Shown here: one piece after another, positions 13,969-21,127 of the stretch
Position numbering within the stretch: the first letter of the stretch is position 1
How the letters are laid out: each line of letters starts with the position of its first letter
Assembly: GCA_003453515.1 (NCBI GenBank)
Contig: DMLD01000133.1
Location: forward strand, 1 to 21,127
Direction of reading: 5' to 3'
From: Lachnospiraceae bacterium
Lineage (GTDB): Bacteria > Bacillota > Clostridia > Lachnospirales > Lachnospiraceae
DNA: 21,127 bases
The notes under the pieces: model-generated
Databases searched by the model: none
What the model saw: only the letters and a program-made list of their open reading frames with translations
What the model was told of the DNA's origin: nothing
Translations under genes and position numbers: made by a program

Positions 13969-16488
13969 TCATCCCATGTATGACATAAACCTGTTGCCGT
14001 TATTTTTGAAAAATTCCTCGAACTTTGTCCTGCTCACAGTCCGCTTTCCGACATCGGGATCGTATATCACAAGCTCCTTTAACGTGTAGCCCGCGATAAC
14101 CACTCCCTTGTTGTCATATGTCATCGCGATCACAGGCTTGTTGTTGCTGACAAAGTATATGACCTGATCAAGCGTACACCCCTTGAGGTTCAGCGGATGC
14201 GCTATGTTTTCCTCCAGCATCTCATAGGGCGTCATCTTGGTCGCCGTCAGCACCTGAGGTGAGATATTGTTATCAGCGGCTACCTGGAGTATCATCGATG
14301 CGCACGCCGCGAGATTTGACACGTTGTTTCCGGTTTTGATAAGAGTTATATCACCTATATTGTTTTGGTTGAATGCTCCGCTTCTCTCCCATACGACCTT
14401 GTGGTCTCCGGATATGACAACTCCCATCTGCGCATCCGCCTCCTTGATCGCCTTTCTGACATCCTCATACGACTTGGTGATCCTTCCGTTCGCGGATACA
14501 TAATAGTTCATGACCTTGGGCGGCTCCAGCCTGACCATGCGGTTATTTGTCCTGATGTACTCTGGCGCGGTCACCTCCTTCGGCTTTGCGGGTATGGTAA
14601 AGGTCGACGGGAACTTTATATACCACTCGGTCAACGACTTTGTTGTAAGCCTTGATGTGTACGAGAATTTGGACGCCTGTATGGACGATCTGTTTAGTAT
14701 CGAATCCTCGCCGGCATTTTTGTAGCTGTCTCCCGACTTCTTGCACAGCTTGATCGTCACCACGTTTCCGGATCCGACTGCATTTTTCACGTAGTAGCCT
14801 TCGTTCTCATAGGTTTTTACGACCTCGCCCGACGTGTCTGATATCAGAAGCTTGTAGCAGGGTATGATCCTCGTTCCGTCAGCCTGTTTCTTGATATCAT
14901 TTTTATGTACATAGCCGTACACCACATTGCTTTCTATAGTGCCCAGCAGTCTTATGTAGGAGTCCTCATCGGGCGACTGTATGAGCTGATGCTCGTCGTT
15001 TTCGAGATTGTATATGGTTATGCTTTCACCGTACCCTCTGGTGAGCGAGGATGACCATACATAACAGTTGGAATTCTCCATGGTCTTAAACGAGATATCC
15101 TTTACATTTTGCTGGAGTACCTCGAGTCGCCCGCCTGAGATGTTGTATGCGTATACGGTATTGGCAACGGTGAAATAAAATACGTCTCTCGGACTTACGT
15201 AGCTGTAGTTTTCAAAGTCAACACTCAGCTGTCTGTACGAGGTATCCATGGGAAGATTTACCAGCTCTTCGAGCTCTCCCTCTGTCGTATATCTGTACAG
15301 AGCGATCCCGACATCGCCCTCATAGGCGCCTCTGGGCTGATATCCGACTACACAGAAGAACAGGGCGTCGCTTTCATCGACCGCCACAAGCCTGATATCA
15401 TTTTCATTGTAGGATCTTCTCAGATAGTCTGCATCCTCACTGTATATACTGTATAGAACATGCACCGTGTTGGATGACATATCGTAAAAATAAAGCTTTC
15501 CGTTTCTCGAATAATAAAGACCCTTTCCGTCCTTTGTCGGAAGAAGCTTTCCGCTTGTTTTGTTTGTTATGCCGAGCTTCAGCTGAGAGCCCGCAACGTT
15601 GGTCATCTGCACATCGTACTCAGCCTCCATCGTTCTCTCGAAGGCGAGCAAATAGTTGCTTCCCGATGCATGTCTGACGCGATAAAACTCTTTTATCTGA
15701 TAGTTCTCCGTCCCCGACGCGGTGTTGGCGCGCACAAAATAATTGTACTGCACGCACGCCGTCTCCATATTGTATTCCTTGATGGTTATATACTCATCCG
15801 ATATTATCTTCGGAGACATCCCCGCCCATGTTACAAGATCGGAGCTCGAGCCTATATTTACCCTCGCAAGCGAAGAATTCCTGTTGTTGAGATCGGGCTC
15901 AAGATACTTTGCGATCTCCTCCACCTTGCTCTTTTTGAAGGTATTATCATGAAATTCCTTTACAAATGCAAGCTTGTCATCGAGTCCCGAATCATCCATA
16001 TACAGCTTGATCCTCGTATAGTAGTGGACCTCTCTTCCGTCCGAGAGCACCCCCGAGAGATCCATGATATACTCGGTCGATGTCAGCATCGCATAAGACA
16101 ACACAAGCCTTACCTCTCTTTGTTCCGAGGTAAAGCCCTTCACTGTCTGTGTATCGTATACTTCCCCTGTTTCCTTATCTATGATCCTGTAGCCAAGCTC
16201 CGTCAGATAGGTATCAGCCTCACTTATGTGAATCGTCATGGTCTTTTTTTCATCAAGAGGGGTCATGGACTCCCTTATGACACCGACCGTGAGCGGCGCA
16301 TTGTAACCATACAGAGGATTGATCGTATGTCCTCCGGTCTCGACCATAAGTATCGGAAAGGTTTCCTTGCTCAGGCTCTGCGGATCAGCCTCGACCTCAT
16401 ACGAGGTCGTCATCCTCTGTCCGAAAAACAACAGCGCTCCCGCAAATACGATCAAAAGCCCGACTGCCTTATAAATGATCTTTGCCAT
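13969..16488 (-). CDS. Membrane-anchored extracytoplasmic protein: beta-propeller-like region plus degenerate C39/papain-like domain
   Basis: 839 residues, not assignable to a named protein. One N-terminal helix (about 7-23, AVGLLIVFAGALLFFGQ) without a lipobox anchors it with the bulk outside the cell. Residues about 45-170 look like a beta-sandwich. Residues about 300-570 hold repeated beta-strand units such as GLYYSRNGKLYFYDMSS, DVFYFTVANTVYAYNIS and ESITIYNLENDEHQLI, typical of a propeller. Residues about 720-839 resemble a C39-like peptidase: NLAACASMILQVAAD (Cys729), NKPVIAMTYDNKGVVIAGY, LVIYDPDVGK and KFEEFF. The position of the usual catalytic His (GHxVVIxGY) is Lys794, so it is probably inactive or binding only. 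ATG 16488 is preceded by AAGGAAG. The gap to the upstream EAL gene is 11 bases, so it belongs to the cyclic-di-GMP operon. Role unknown. Confidence 0.85.
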   Translation of the reverse strand: MAKIIYKAVGLLIVFAGALLFFGQRMTTSYEVEADPQSLSKETFPILMVETGGHTINPLYGYNAPLTVGVIRESMTPLDEKKTMTIHISEADTYLTELGYRIIDKETGEVYDTQTVKGFTSEQREVRLVLSYAMLTSTEYIMDLSGVLSDGREVHYYTRIKLYMDDSGLDDKLAFVKEFHDNTFKKSKVEEIAKYLEPDLNNRNSSLARVNIGSSSDLVTWAGMSPKIISDEYITIKEYNMETACVQYNYFVRANTASGTENYQIKEFYRVRHASGSNYLLAFERTMEAEYDVQMTNVAGSQLKLGITNKTSGKLLPTKDGKGLYYSRNGKLYFYDMSSNTVHVLYSIYSEDADYLRRSYNENDIRLVAVDESDALFFCVVGYQPRGAYEGDVGIALYRYTTEGELEELVNLPMDTSYRQLSVDFENYSYVSPRDVFYFTVANTVYAYNISGGRLEVLQQNVKDISFKTMENSNCYVWSSSLTRGYGESITIYNLENDEHQLIQSPDEDSYIRLLGTIESNVVYGYVHKNDIKKQADGTRIIPCYKLLISDTSGEVVKTYENEGYYVKNAVGSGNVVTIKLCKKSGDSYKNAGEDSILNRSSIQASKFSYTSRLTTKSLTEWYIKFPSTFTIPAKPKEVTAPEYIRTNNRMVRLEPPKVMNYYVSANGRITKSYEDVRKAIKEADAQMGVVISGDHKVVWERSGAFNQNNIGDITLIKTGNNVSNLAACASMILQVAADNNISPQVLTATKMTPYEMLEENIAHPLNLKGCTLDQVIYFVSNNKPVIAMTYDNKGVVIAGYTLKELVIYDPDVGKRTVSRTKFEEFFKNNGNRFMSYMG

Positions 16489-16499
16489 ATCCTACTTCC

Positions 16500-17966
16500 T
16501 TACGAAAAAGCCAGCTTCTCGAATTCGTTGACCGAAAGCGGCTTAAAAAATACATAGCCCTGTATCAGGTCACAATTCATATCACGTAAAAACTCCACCT
16601 GCTCGGTTATCTCGACACCCTCCGATACCGTCTTTAGATCAAGCGCCTGCGCAAGCCTTATCACGCTCTTGATGACATCCTTCCCTCTCTTGTCATCCTC
16701 GCTGCTCTTGAAAAATACTCTGTCGAGTTTGAGCGTGTCGACCTTCACATCCTTCAGCATATTCAGCGACGAGTAACCGCTTCCGAAATCGTCGATGGAG
16801 CAGGTCATACCGAGCTTATGTATCCTCGACACCAAATCGTTGAGCGCATCAAGATCGTTGTAAAACAGCGACTCGGTAAGCTCTATCTCGATAGACCCCG
16901 GCGGTATGTCATACTTCTCGTATATCGCCTCATAATACTCAAAAAAATCCGGTACCTCAAAGTGACATCTTGACAGATTTACCGAGACCGGTATCTGTCT
17001 GTAGCCCAGTGTGTTCCATCTGTCCACCATCTTGCAGACCTCTTCGAACATAAATATATCTATATTTATAACAAAGCCGTTCTGCTCGAAAAGAGGAATA
17101 AACTCATTGGGATATATCATTCCCTCCTCGGGATCCATCCATCTTATAAGCGCTTCCGCTCCCGCGATCCTGTCATTCGCAAGGTCGACCTTGGGCTGCA
17201 GGAAGGGGATAAAGTGTCCTCTCGCCATGGCGGTGTGCATCTTCTGCTCCAGGTCGCGATCCCTGTTCATCCGCTGGCGATCCTTGTCATCATATATACC
17301 GAGCGGCACGCGGTAGTTGTTGAACGAGATATTTTTCCTGCCGAGATTCGCCCTCTCCAGCATGGCTCCGACCTCGAGATCCTCCGCCGGGTCGATCACG
17401 TATACTCCATAAAACATGACGATGCCGTACGGTATGCCTTCCTTGTCAGAGAGCTCGGCAAACCTGTCGGATATCTTTTTAAGCCTCTCGTCCAGCTTAT
17501 CTATATCGAGATAGTGCATGAGTATGCCGAAGTTGTCCGCCATCAGACGCCCCGAGACCTCGTCCCATCCAAGCTCGCTGTCGATGATGCGCTGAATGCT
17601 TCTAAGTATTGAATCCCCCTCGGCGTCTCCGTAGGTATCGTTGATAAGCTTGAACCTGTCGATGTTTGCATGAACCATGACAAATGAATGGTTCGTGCCG
17701 ACGATGTTTTTGGCAAGCCTCTCAAACTGCTTACGGTTGTTGCCCCCGGTCACATCATCCCTTCCGAACTGTCTGTATATGAGAAGATACTTGGTAAAGA
17801 GTATGGCAACAAACGCACCTGCCGCGATGATCAGCACGACCACGCGCATGTACAAGTCACGCCCCTCCAGCCAGTATAACAACAGTAATAAAAATACCGC
17901 AGCCACCACAAGATCAGCCAGCAGCATAAAACCGATCATTTTTATCTTCTGTAAAAATACCCTCAT
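16500..17966 (-). CDS. Membrane-anchored cyclic-di-GMP phosphodiesterase with degenerate GGDEF and intact EAL domain
   Basis: 488 residues: two N-terminal helices (about 11-33 and 41-64) with a very short external loop, then GGDEF (about 68-225), then EAL (about 235-485). In the GGDEF domain the signature is MADNF (142-146) and the metal Asp of the LDIDxFK motif is Asn101, but DRFKLINDTYG is kept, so it cannot be expected to make cyclic-di-GMP and may bind GTP. The EAL domain has every key residue: Glu271 (EAL), Asn330, Glu362 (ELTES), Asp392-Asp393 (DDFGSGYSS), Lys413, Glu449 and Gln469. It should hydrolyse cyclic-di-GMP to pGpG. ATG 17966 has AGAGG 10 bases upstream; the gap to the other EAL gene is 18 bases. 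The short periplasmic loop suggests that signals come from a partner protein or from the GGDEF domain. Confidence 0.95.
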   Translation of the reverse strand: MRVFLQKIKMIGFMLLADLVVAAVFLLLLLYWLEGRDLYMRVVVLIIAAGAFVAILFTKYLLIYRQFGRDDVTGGNNRKQFERLAKNIVGTNHSFVMVHANIDRFKLINDTYGDAEGDSILRSIQRIIDSELGWDEVSGRLMADNFGILMHYLDIDKLDERLKKISDRFAELSDKEGIPYGIVMFYGVYVIDPAEDLEVGAMLERANLGRKNISFNNYRVPLGIYDDKDRQRMNRDRDLEQKMHTAMARGHFIPFLQPKVDLANDRIAGAEALIRWMDPEEGMIYPNEFIPLFEQNGFVINIDIFMFEEVCKMVDRWNTLGYRQIPVSVNLSRCHFEVPDFFEYYEAIYEKYDIPPGSIEIELTESLFYNDLDALNDLVSRIHKLGMTCSIDDFGSGYSSLNMLKDVKVDTLKLDRVFFKSSEDDKRGKDVIKSVIRLAQALDLKTVSEGVEITEQVEFLRDMNCDLIQGYVFFKPLSVNEFEKLAFS

Positions 17967-17984
17967 CTTACAAAAACCTCTGCC

Positions 17985-19934
17985 CTATGAATAATAAGGA
18001 TTGATCAGGCGCTTCTCAAACTCTTCCCTTGTAAGCGGTCTGTCGAACAAAAAGCCCTGCGCCATGGTACAGCCAACCCTTTTCAAAAAATCGACCTGTT
18101 CCTCGGTCTCAACACCCTCACACAAAACATGGCGGTTGAGATCGTGGATCATACGAACGATATTCTCGACCATCTTCTCCTCCTTGGGATCAGCCTGATC
18201 CCTCAAAAATGTACGGTCGAGCTTTATCACATCCATGTCTATATCACGAAGCAGTGAAAGCGATGAATATCCTGTTCCGAAGTCATCCATCGATGTATGG
18301 ATCCCTGCCTCTCTCATCTCCGATACGAAATAAACAAGTGCGTTCAGATCCTCGTAGCCCGATGACTCGGTAAGCTCCGCCTCCAAATAGTACGGATCAG
18401 CCCCGTATTTGTCGACCACCGAGAGCACATCCTTTGCAAAATCCTTGTTGTGAAGGTGAAGCTTGGAGAAGTTCGACGAGACCCTCACGGGCTGTATCCC
18501 TCTTCTTTGCCAGTCACCTATATCCCTGCACACTCTCTCGAACACATAGAAGTCAAGCTCCTGGACCTTTCCGTCGTTTTCGAGCACCGGGATAAATGAG
18601 CCCGGCGGAACAAGCTCGCCGTTTTTGATCCATCTTACCAACGCCTCACAGCCGCAAAGCGTACGCGTTTTCAGGTTGACCTTCGGCTGATAATAAACGA
18701 CAAATTCCTCCTCGTCTATCGCCTTGTGATATCCGCTTATGATCTCCTTGCGCCTTATCATCTCATCGCGGCGCTCCTGCCTGAACCAGACGTAGTCTCC
18801 GGTTCCGGAGAGTCTGGTCTCGTCTACCGCGATAAGTCCCGCGTTGATGGCATCGTAGATCGTATCGCCGGGATTTATCTGATAGATCCCGCACCTTGTC
18901 GTAAGAGTCAAACCCATCTTCTCTCCGACCTCTACGGGAACCTTCTCTATCTGCGATAAGAATTCATCCACGTGCTCCTTTTCGACAAGCGCTATGAAGT
19001 TATCGCCGCCGTTTCTGGCAAGCACCTCACCCTTATTCAGTCTGTCGTTCAGATACTTTGCATAGCCTTTGAGCACGAGGTCTCCTATGAGCGAGCCGTA
19101 CTCCTGGTTGATAAACTTGAAATCCTTTATCGATATCGCAAGTCCCGAATACATATCGAGTCTGTTGCGTCTTCTGCTTCTCGACATCCTCTCTCCGACA
19201 CGTATCATCTGGTCGAAGTTGGCAACCCCGGTGAGAAGGTCTCTGCTTATCATCTCGTTTGATATTCTCACACAGTATGATACATTGAACAGCGCTGCCA
19301 GTACGAGTGCCGCGAGTATCATCCTTGCGATGATACGCATGAGCTCGGTATTGCTCTTCATGTCGGACTTAAGCTCCGAGATATCTCTTTGAAGTATCTC
19401 GTCCATATTTTTAACGTGCTTGTTCATCCCGTTTACTATGGGTTCGAGCTTGGTCTGCATATAGTAGTGGGCTGTCTGCTCATCACCCTCCTGACTCAGC
19501 TCAACGACCATCTTGACATTTTTCATATAGGAGGTCATAAGGGAGAACATATCGTGGTATCCCGCCTCGTACTGAGTTCCGTGCACGTTCTCCTCAAATC
19601 TCTTCATGTTTTCCTTGAGGACGTTCTCGATCTCCCCGGCACGCTTTATCAGTTCCGATTTTCTGTCGGGCTTTTGCTCTGCCATATGATGAAAAATGAT
19701 CGCCTGGTGCTCATACACGCTGACCATGACCGCATCCATCATCTCGATATCCTTGTAATCAACATCTATTATCTTGTTATAATTGTCTATAAGATTACTC
19801 GTGTTGAGATAGGTAAGCTCTATGGTTAGGATCGAAAAAAGAGATGATATGATGGTAATAAAAGCTATCCGAAGAGATAATCTGTTCCGGCGGAATACTA
19901 TATTCTTTGCTTTCCTTGACTTAGCCTGACTCAT
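17985..19934 (-). CDS. Sensor cyclic-di-GMP phosphodiesterase: extracytoplasmic helical bundle, degenerate GGDEF, intact EAL
   Basis: 649 residues. Helix 1 (about 21-43), an all-helical extracytoplasmic region (about 44-200) of four-helix-bundle type as in chemoreceptors, helix 2 (about 201-222), GGDEF (about 230-385) and EAL (about 395-645). The GGDEF signature is GGDNF (309-313) and the metal site LDIDxFK reads ISIKDFK, so diguanylate cyclase activity is unlikely. EAL keeps Glu430, Asn488, Glu520, Asp550-Asp551 (MDDFGTGYSSL), Lys571, Glu606 and Gln626, as expected for an active phosphodiesterase. ATG 19934 overlaps the stop codon of the preceding solute-binding lipoprotein gene as ATGA, which points to coupled translation and a functional pair. 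The external bundle could contact that binding protein. The EAL halves of this and the next gene are clearly related, suggesting an old duplication. Confidence 0.95.
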   Translation of the reverse strand: MSQAKSRKAKNIVFRRNRLSLRIAFITIISSLFSILTIELTYLNTSNLIDNYNKIIDVDYKDIEMMDAVMVSVYEHQAIIFHHMAEQKPDRKSELIKRAGEIENVLKENMKRFEENVHGTQYEAGYHDMFSLMTSYMKNVKMVVELSQEGDEQTAHYYMQTKLEPIVNGMNKHVKNMDEILQRDISELKSDMKSNTELMRIIARMILAALVLAALFNVSYCVRISNEMISRDLLTGVANFDQMIRVGERMSRSRRRNRLDMYSGLAISIKDFKFINQEYGSLIGDLVLKGYAKYLNDRLNKGEVLARNGGDNFIALVEKEHVDEFLSQIEKVPVEVGEKMGLTLTTRCGIYQINPGDTIYDAINAGLIAVDETRLSGTGDYVWFRQERRDEMIRRKEIISGYHKAIDEEEFVVYYQPKVNLKTRTLCGCEALVRWIKNGELVPPGSFIPVLENDGKVQELDFYVFERVCRDIGDWQRRGIQPVRVSSNFSKLHLHNKDFAKDVLSVVDKYGADPYYLEAELTESSGYEDLNALVYFVSEMREAGIHTSMDDFGTGYSSLSLLRDIDMDVIKLDRTFLRDQADPKEEKMVENIVRMIHDLNRHVLCEGVETEEQVDFLKRVGCTMAQGFLFDRPLTREEFEKRLINPYYS

Positions 19935-21127
19935 TCCGTGATTCCTTTCACCATCTCATCCAACAATTCCTGAAGATCCCTCTTGTCAGGATTCCCGCTT
20001 CCCAATGTAACTCCGAACTTGGACGCAGCATCCCAAAACGGCGGTGCCACTCTTTGAAGCTCTGCATACTTCGACTGCTCTCCCAAAGCCATGACCGCTG
20101 CCGCTCCGGACACGACCTCCGAGTCCGCCACATTCAGATTGGCAGGTACCTCTCCGGTCTCCTTGAACTCCTCTATCTGATTCTCCGCCGAGGTATAGTA
20201 TTCAACAAAGGTCTCGCACCACTGCGCATGTGCCGAGTTCGCATTGATCCCGATGACCTTGTAGCCGGTATAGCTTGCCATCTGGACATCCTCGCCGCCT
20301 ACCCTGTAGGTCGGGAGCTTGACCGCCGCATAGTTCACTCCCCACGTCCTCATAACCTTTTCCGCGTTCCATGCGCCGTTCACTCCGGCAACGACCGTCC
20401 CATTTTGCACGCCCTTTATAAAATCATCATCCGCCATCGACTTGAAGCCTCGCTTTATGGAAAGCCTGCTTATCGCCTCCGCAACCTCAAGTCCCGTATG
20501 CTTGGTATCCTTTGCGTTCCAGTTACACACATTTTTCTTGCCGCTGCCATCAAGCTCAAGCGTGAGTCCCGCACCCTTAAAAAACGAATACAGGTACCAG
20601 CCGCTGCTCAGATCCATGGCAACACGCTTGTTGTCATTGCCCGCGATCTCGACCATGCGGTCAAGACTTTTGACATCCTCTGCCTTAAAAAACTTTTTAT
20701 TGTAATACATAAAATATCCGTTGGCTGTCTCCGGATAAGCATACATCTTTCCGTCCCTGACGACCGATCTGTATGCCACGGAATCCTTGCCGCCAAACGG
20801 TTCAAGGTCTTTTTCGGGATCGGCACTCAGCTCATAAAGCACGCCGGCGTCCTTAAGCTCGTCAAGCTGATCATCCGCAAACGCAAAAATATCAGCCGCC
20901 CCCTCGGGGTTACTGAGTATCGTTTCTTTACACGTATCCTCATCCTCTTTGCTTATGACATACTCTATATTGACCTCATCCTCGTGAAGCTTCTTGAACG
21001 CATCCAGCGAGCTCTCCATAAGCTTAAGCTTTGCCTCGGTCGTCCAAACGGAAAGCTTTATGGTCTCACGCGACTTCCCGCACCCTGCGAGCGAATATGC
21101 CATCAGCACGATCATAAGCAGAGCCAC
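19931..21127 (-). CDS. Extracellular solute-binding lipoprotein (SBP_bac_1, maltodextrin-type fold); start lies beyond the right edge
   Basis: 398 residues are visible and the frame is open at the window end. The visible beginning is the hydrophobic part of a signal peptide, ending in a lipobox LAGC. No positively charged residues precede it, so the true start is a few codons outside the window. The mature part has the features of family 1 sugar-type binding proteins: IKLSVWTTEAKLKLMESSLDAF, ADIFAFADDQLDEL, YAYPETANGYFMYYNKKFF and VQNGTVVAGVNGAWNAE, then IGINANSAHAQWCETFVEYY. No permease or ATPase gene follows. Instead its stop codon overlaps the start of a membrane phosphodiesterase (ATGA). 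It may therefore be a ligand-sensing subunit. A transporter upstream of the window cannot be excluded. Ligand unknown. Confidence 0.92.
   Translation of the reverse strand: MALLMIVLMAYSLAGCGKSRETIKLSVWTTEAKLKLMESSLDAFKKLHEDEVNIEYVISKEDEDTCKETILSNPEGAADIFAFADDQLDELKDAGVLYELSADPEKDLEPFGGKDSVAYRSVVRDGKMYAYPETANGYFMYYNKKFFKAEDVKSLDRMVEIAGNDNKRVAMDLSSGWYLYSFFKGAGLTLELDGSGKKNVCNWNAKDTKHTGLEVAEAISRLSIKRGFKSMADDDFIKGVQNGTVVAGVNGAWNAEKVMRTWGVNYAAVKLPTYRVGGEDVQMASYTGYKVIGINANSAHAQWCETFVEYYTSAENQIEEFKETGEVPANLNVADSEVVSGAAAVMALGEQSKYAELQRVAPPFWDAASKFGVTLGSGNPDKRDLQELLDEMVKGITE

Noticed and set aside
15670..16557. A 295-codon open frame on the plus strand
   Set aside because: It lies fully opposite the 839-residue protein gene and the end of the EAL gene. 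Its translation has no recognisable family features, and the minus-strand frames have good ribosome sites and motifs.
1..21127. tRNA or rRNA genes, CRISPR arrays, insertion sequences, prophage genes
   Set aside because: I found no cloverleaf with CCA-adjacent T-arm, no regularly spaced repeats, and no transposase or integrase motif. Coding sequence covers nearly the whole window.

Overview
The window looks like part of a Lachnospiraceae-type (Clostridia, Firmicutes) chromosome. This is inferred from a strongly preserved yaaO/yaaR/holB/ricT/trmN6 block known from Bacillus and Clostridia, lipoprotein-type binding proteins, strong GGAGG ribosome sites, TTG/GTG starts and moderate GC. All genes lie on the minus strand, so transcription runs from the right end to the left. 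I see no rRNA, tRNA, CRISPR array, insertion sequence or phage gene, and no gene-free stretch above 160 bases.

Right part (about 21127 to 12385, in transcription order): a lipoprotein solute-binding protein (start outside the window); a membrane sensor with an extracytoplasmic helical domain, a degenerate GGDEF and an intact EAL domain (stop and start overlap as ATGA); a second membrane protein with degenerate GGDEF and intact EAL; an 839-residue membrane-anchored protein with a probable beta-propeller and a C39/papain-like tail that lacks the catalytic His; and an rRNA m5C methyltransferase. No sugar ABC permease accompanies the binding protein here. The arrangement suggests that extracytoplasmic ligand sensing feeds a cyclic-di-GMP phosphodiesterase. 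The logic would be like the known NspS-MbaA pair of Vibrio cholerae, but in a Gram-positive layout with two phosphodiesterases and an extracytoplasmic propeller protein.

Middle part (12354 to 9840): a clear promoter drives a polar amino-acid ABC operon of binding lipoprotein, permease and ATPase. The binding protein appears circularly permuted. Its first segment after the lipobox is the piece that normally ends an SBP_bac_3 domain, and the protein stops exactly where that piece should have begun. This is the most unusual single observation.

Left part (9788 to 1): a zinc-ribbon/DUF4190-like membrane protein and a YhfC-like membrane protein that has lost its putative catalytic residues; a MATE exporter; a shortened Orn/Lys/Arg-decarboxylase-family protein; a guanylate-kinase-like P-loop protein in the place where Bacillus has tmk; then yaaR, holB, ricT and trmN6 in the conserved order; glpK; and the first 119 codons of a multi-pass membrane protein that resembles sensory N-termini of GGDEF/EAL proteins. 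Several starts are TTG or GTG and were fixed from ribosome-binding sites.
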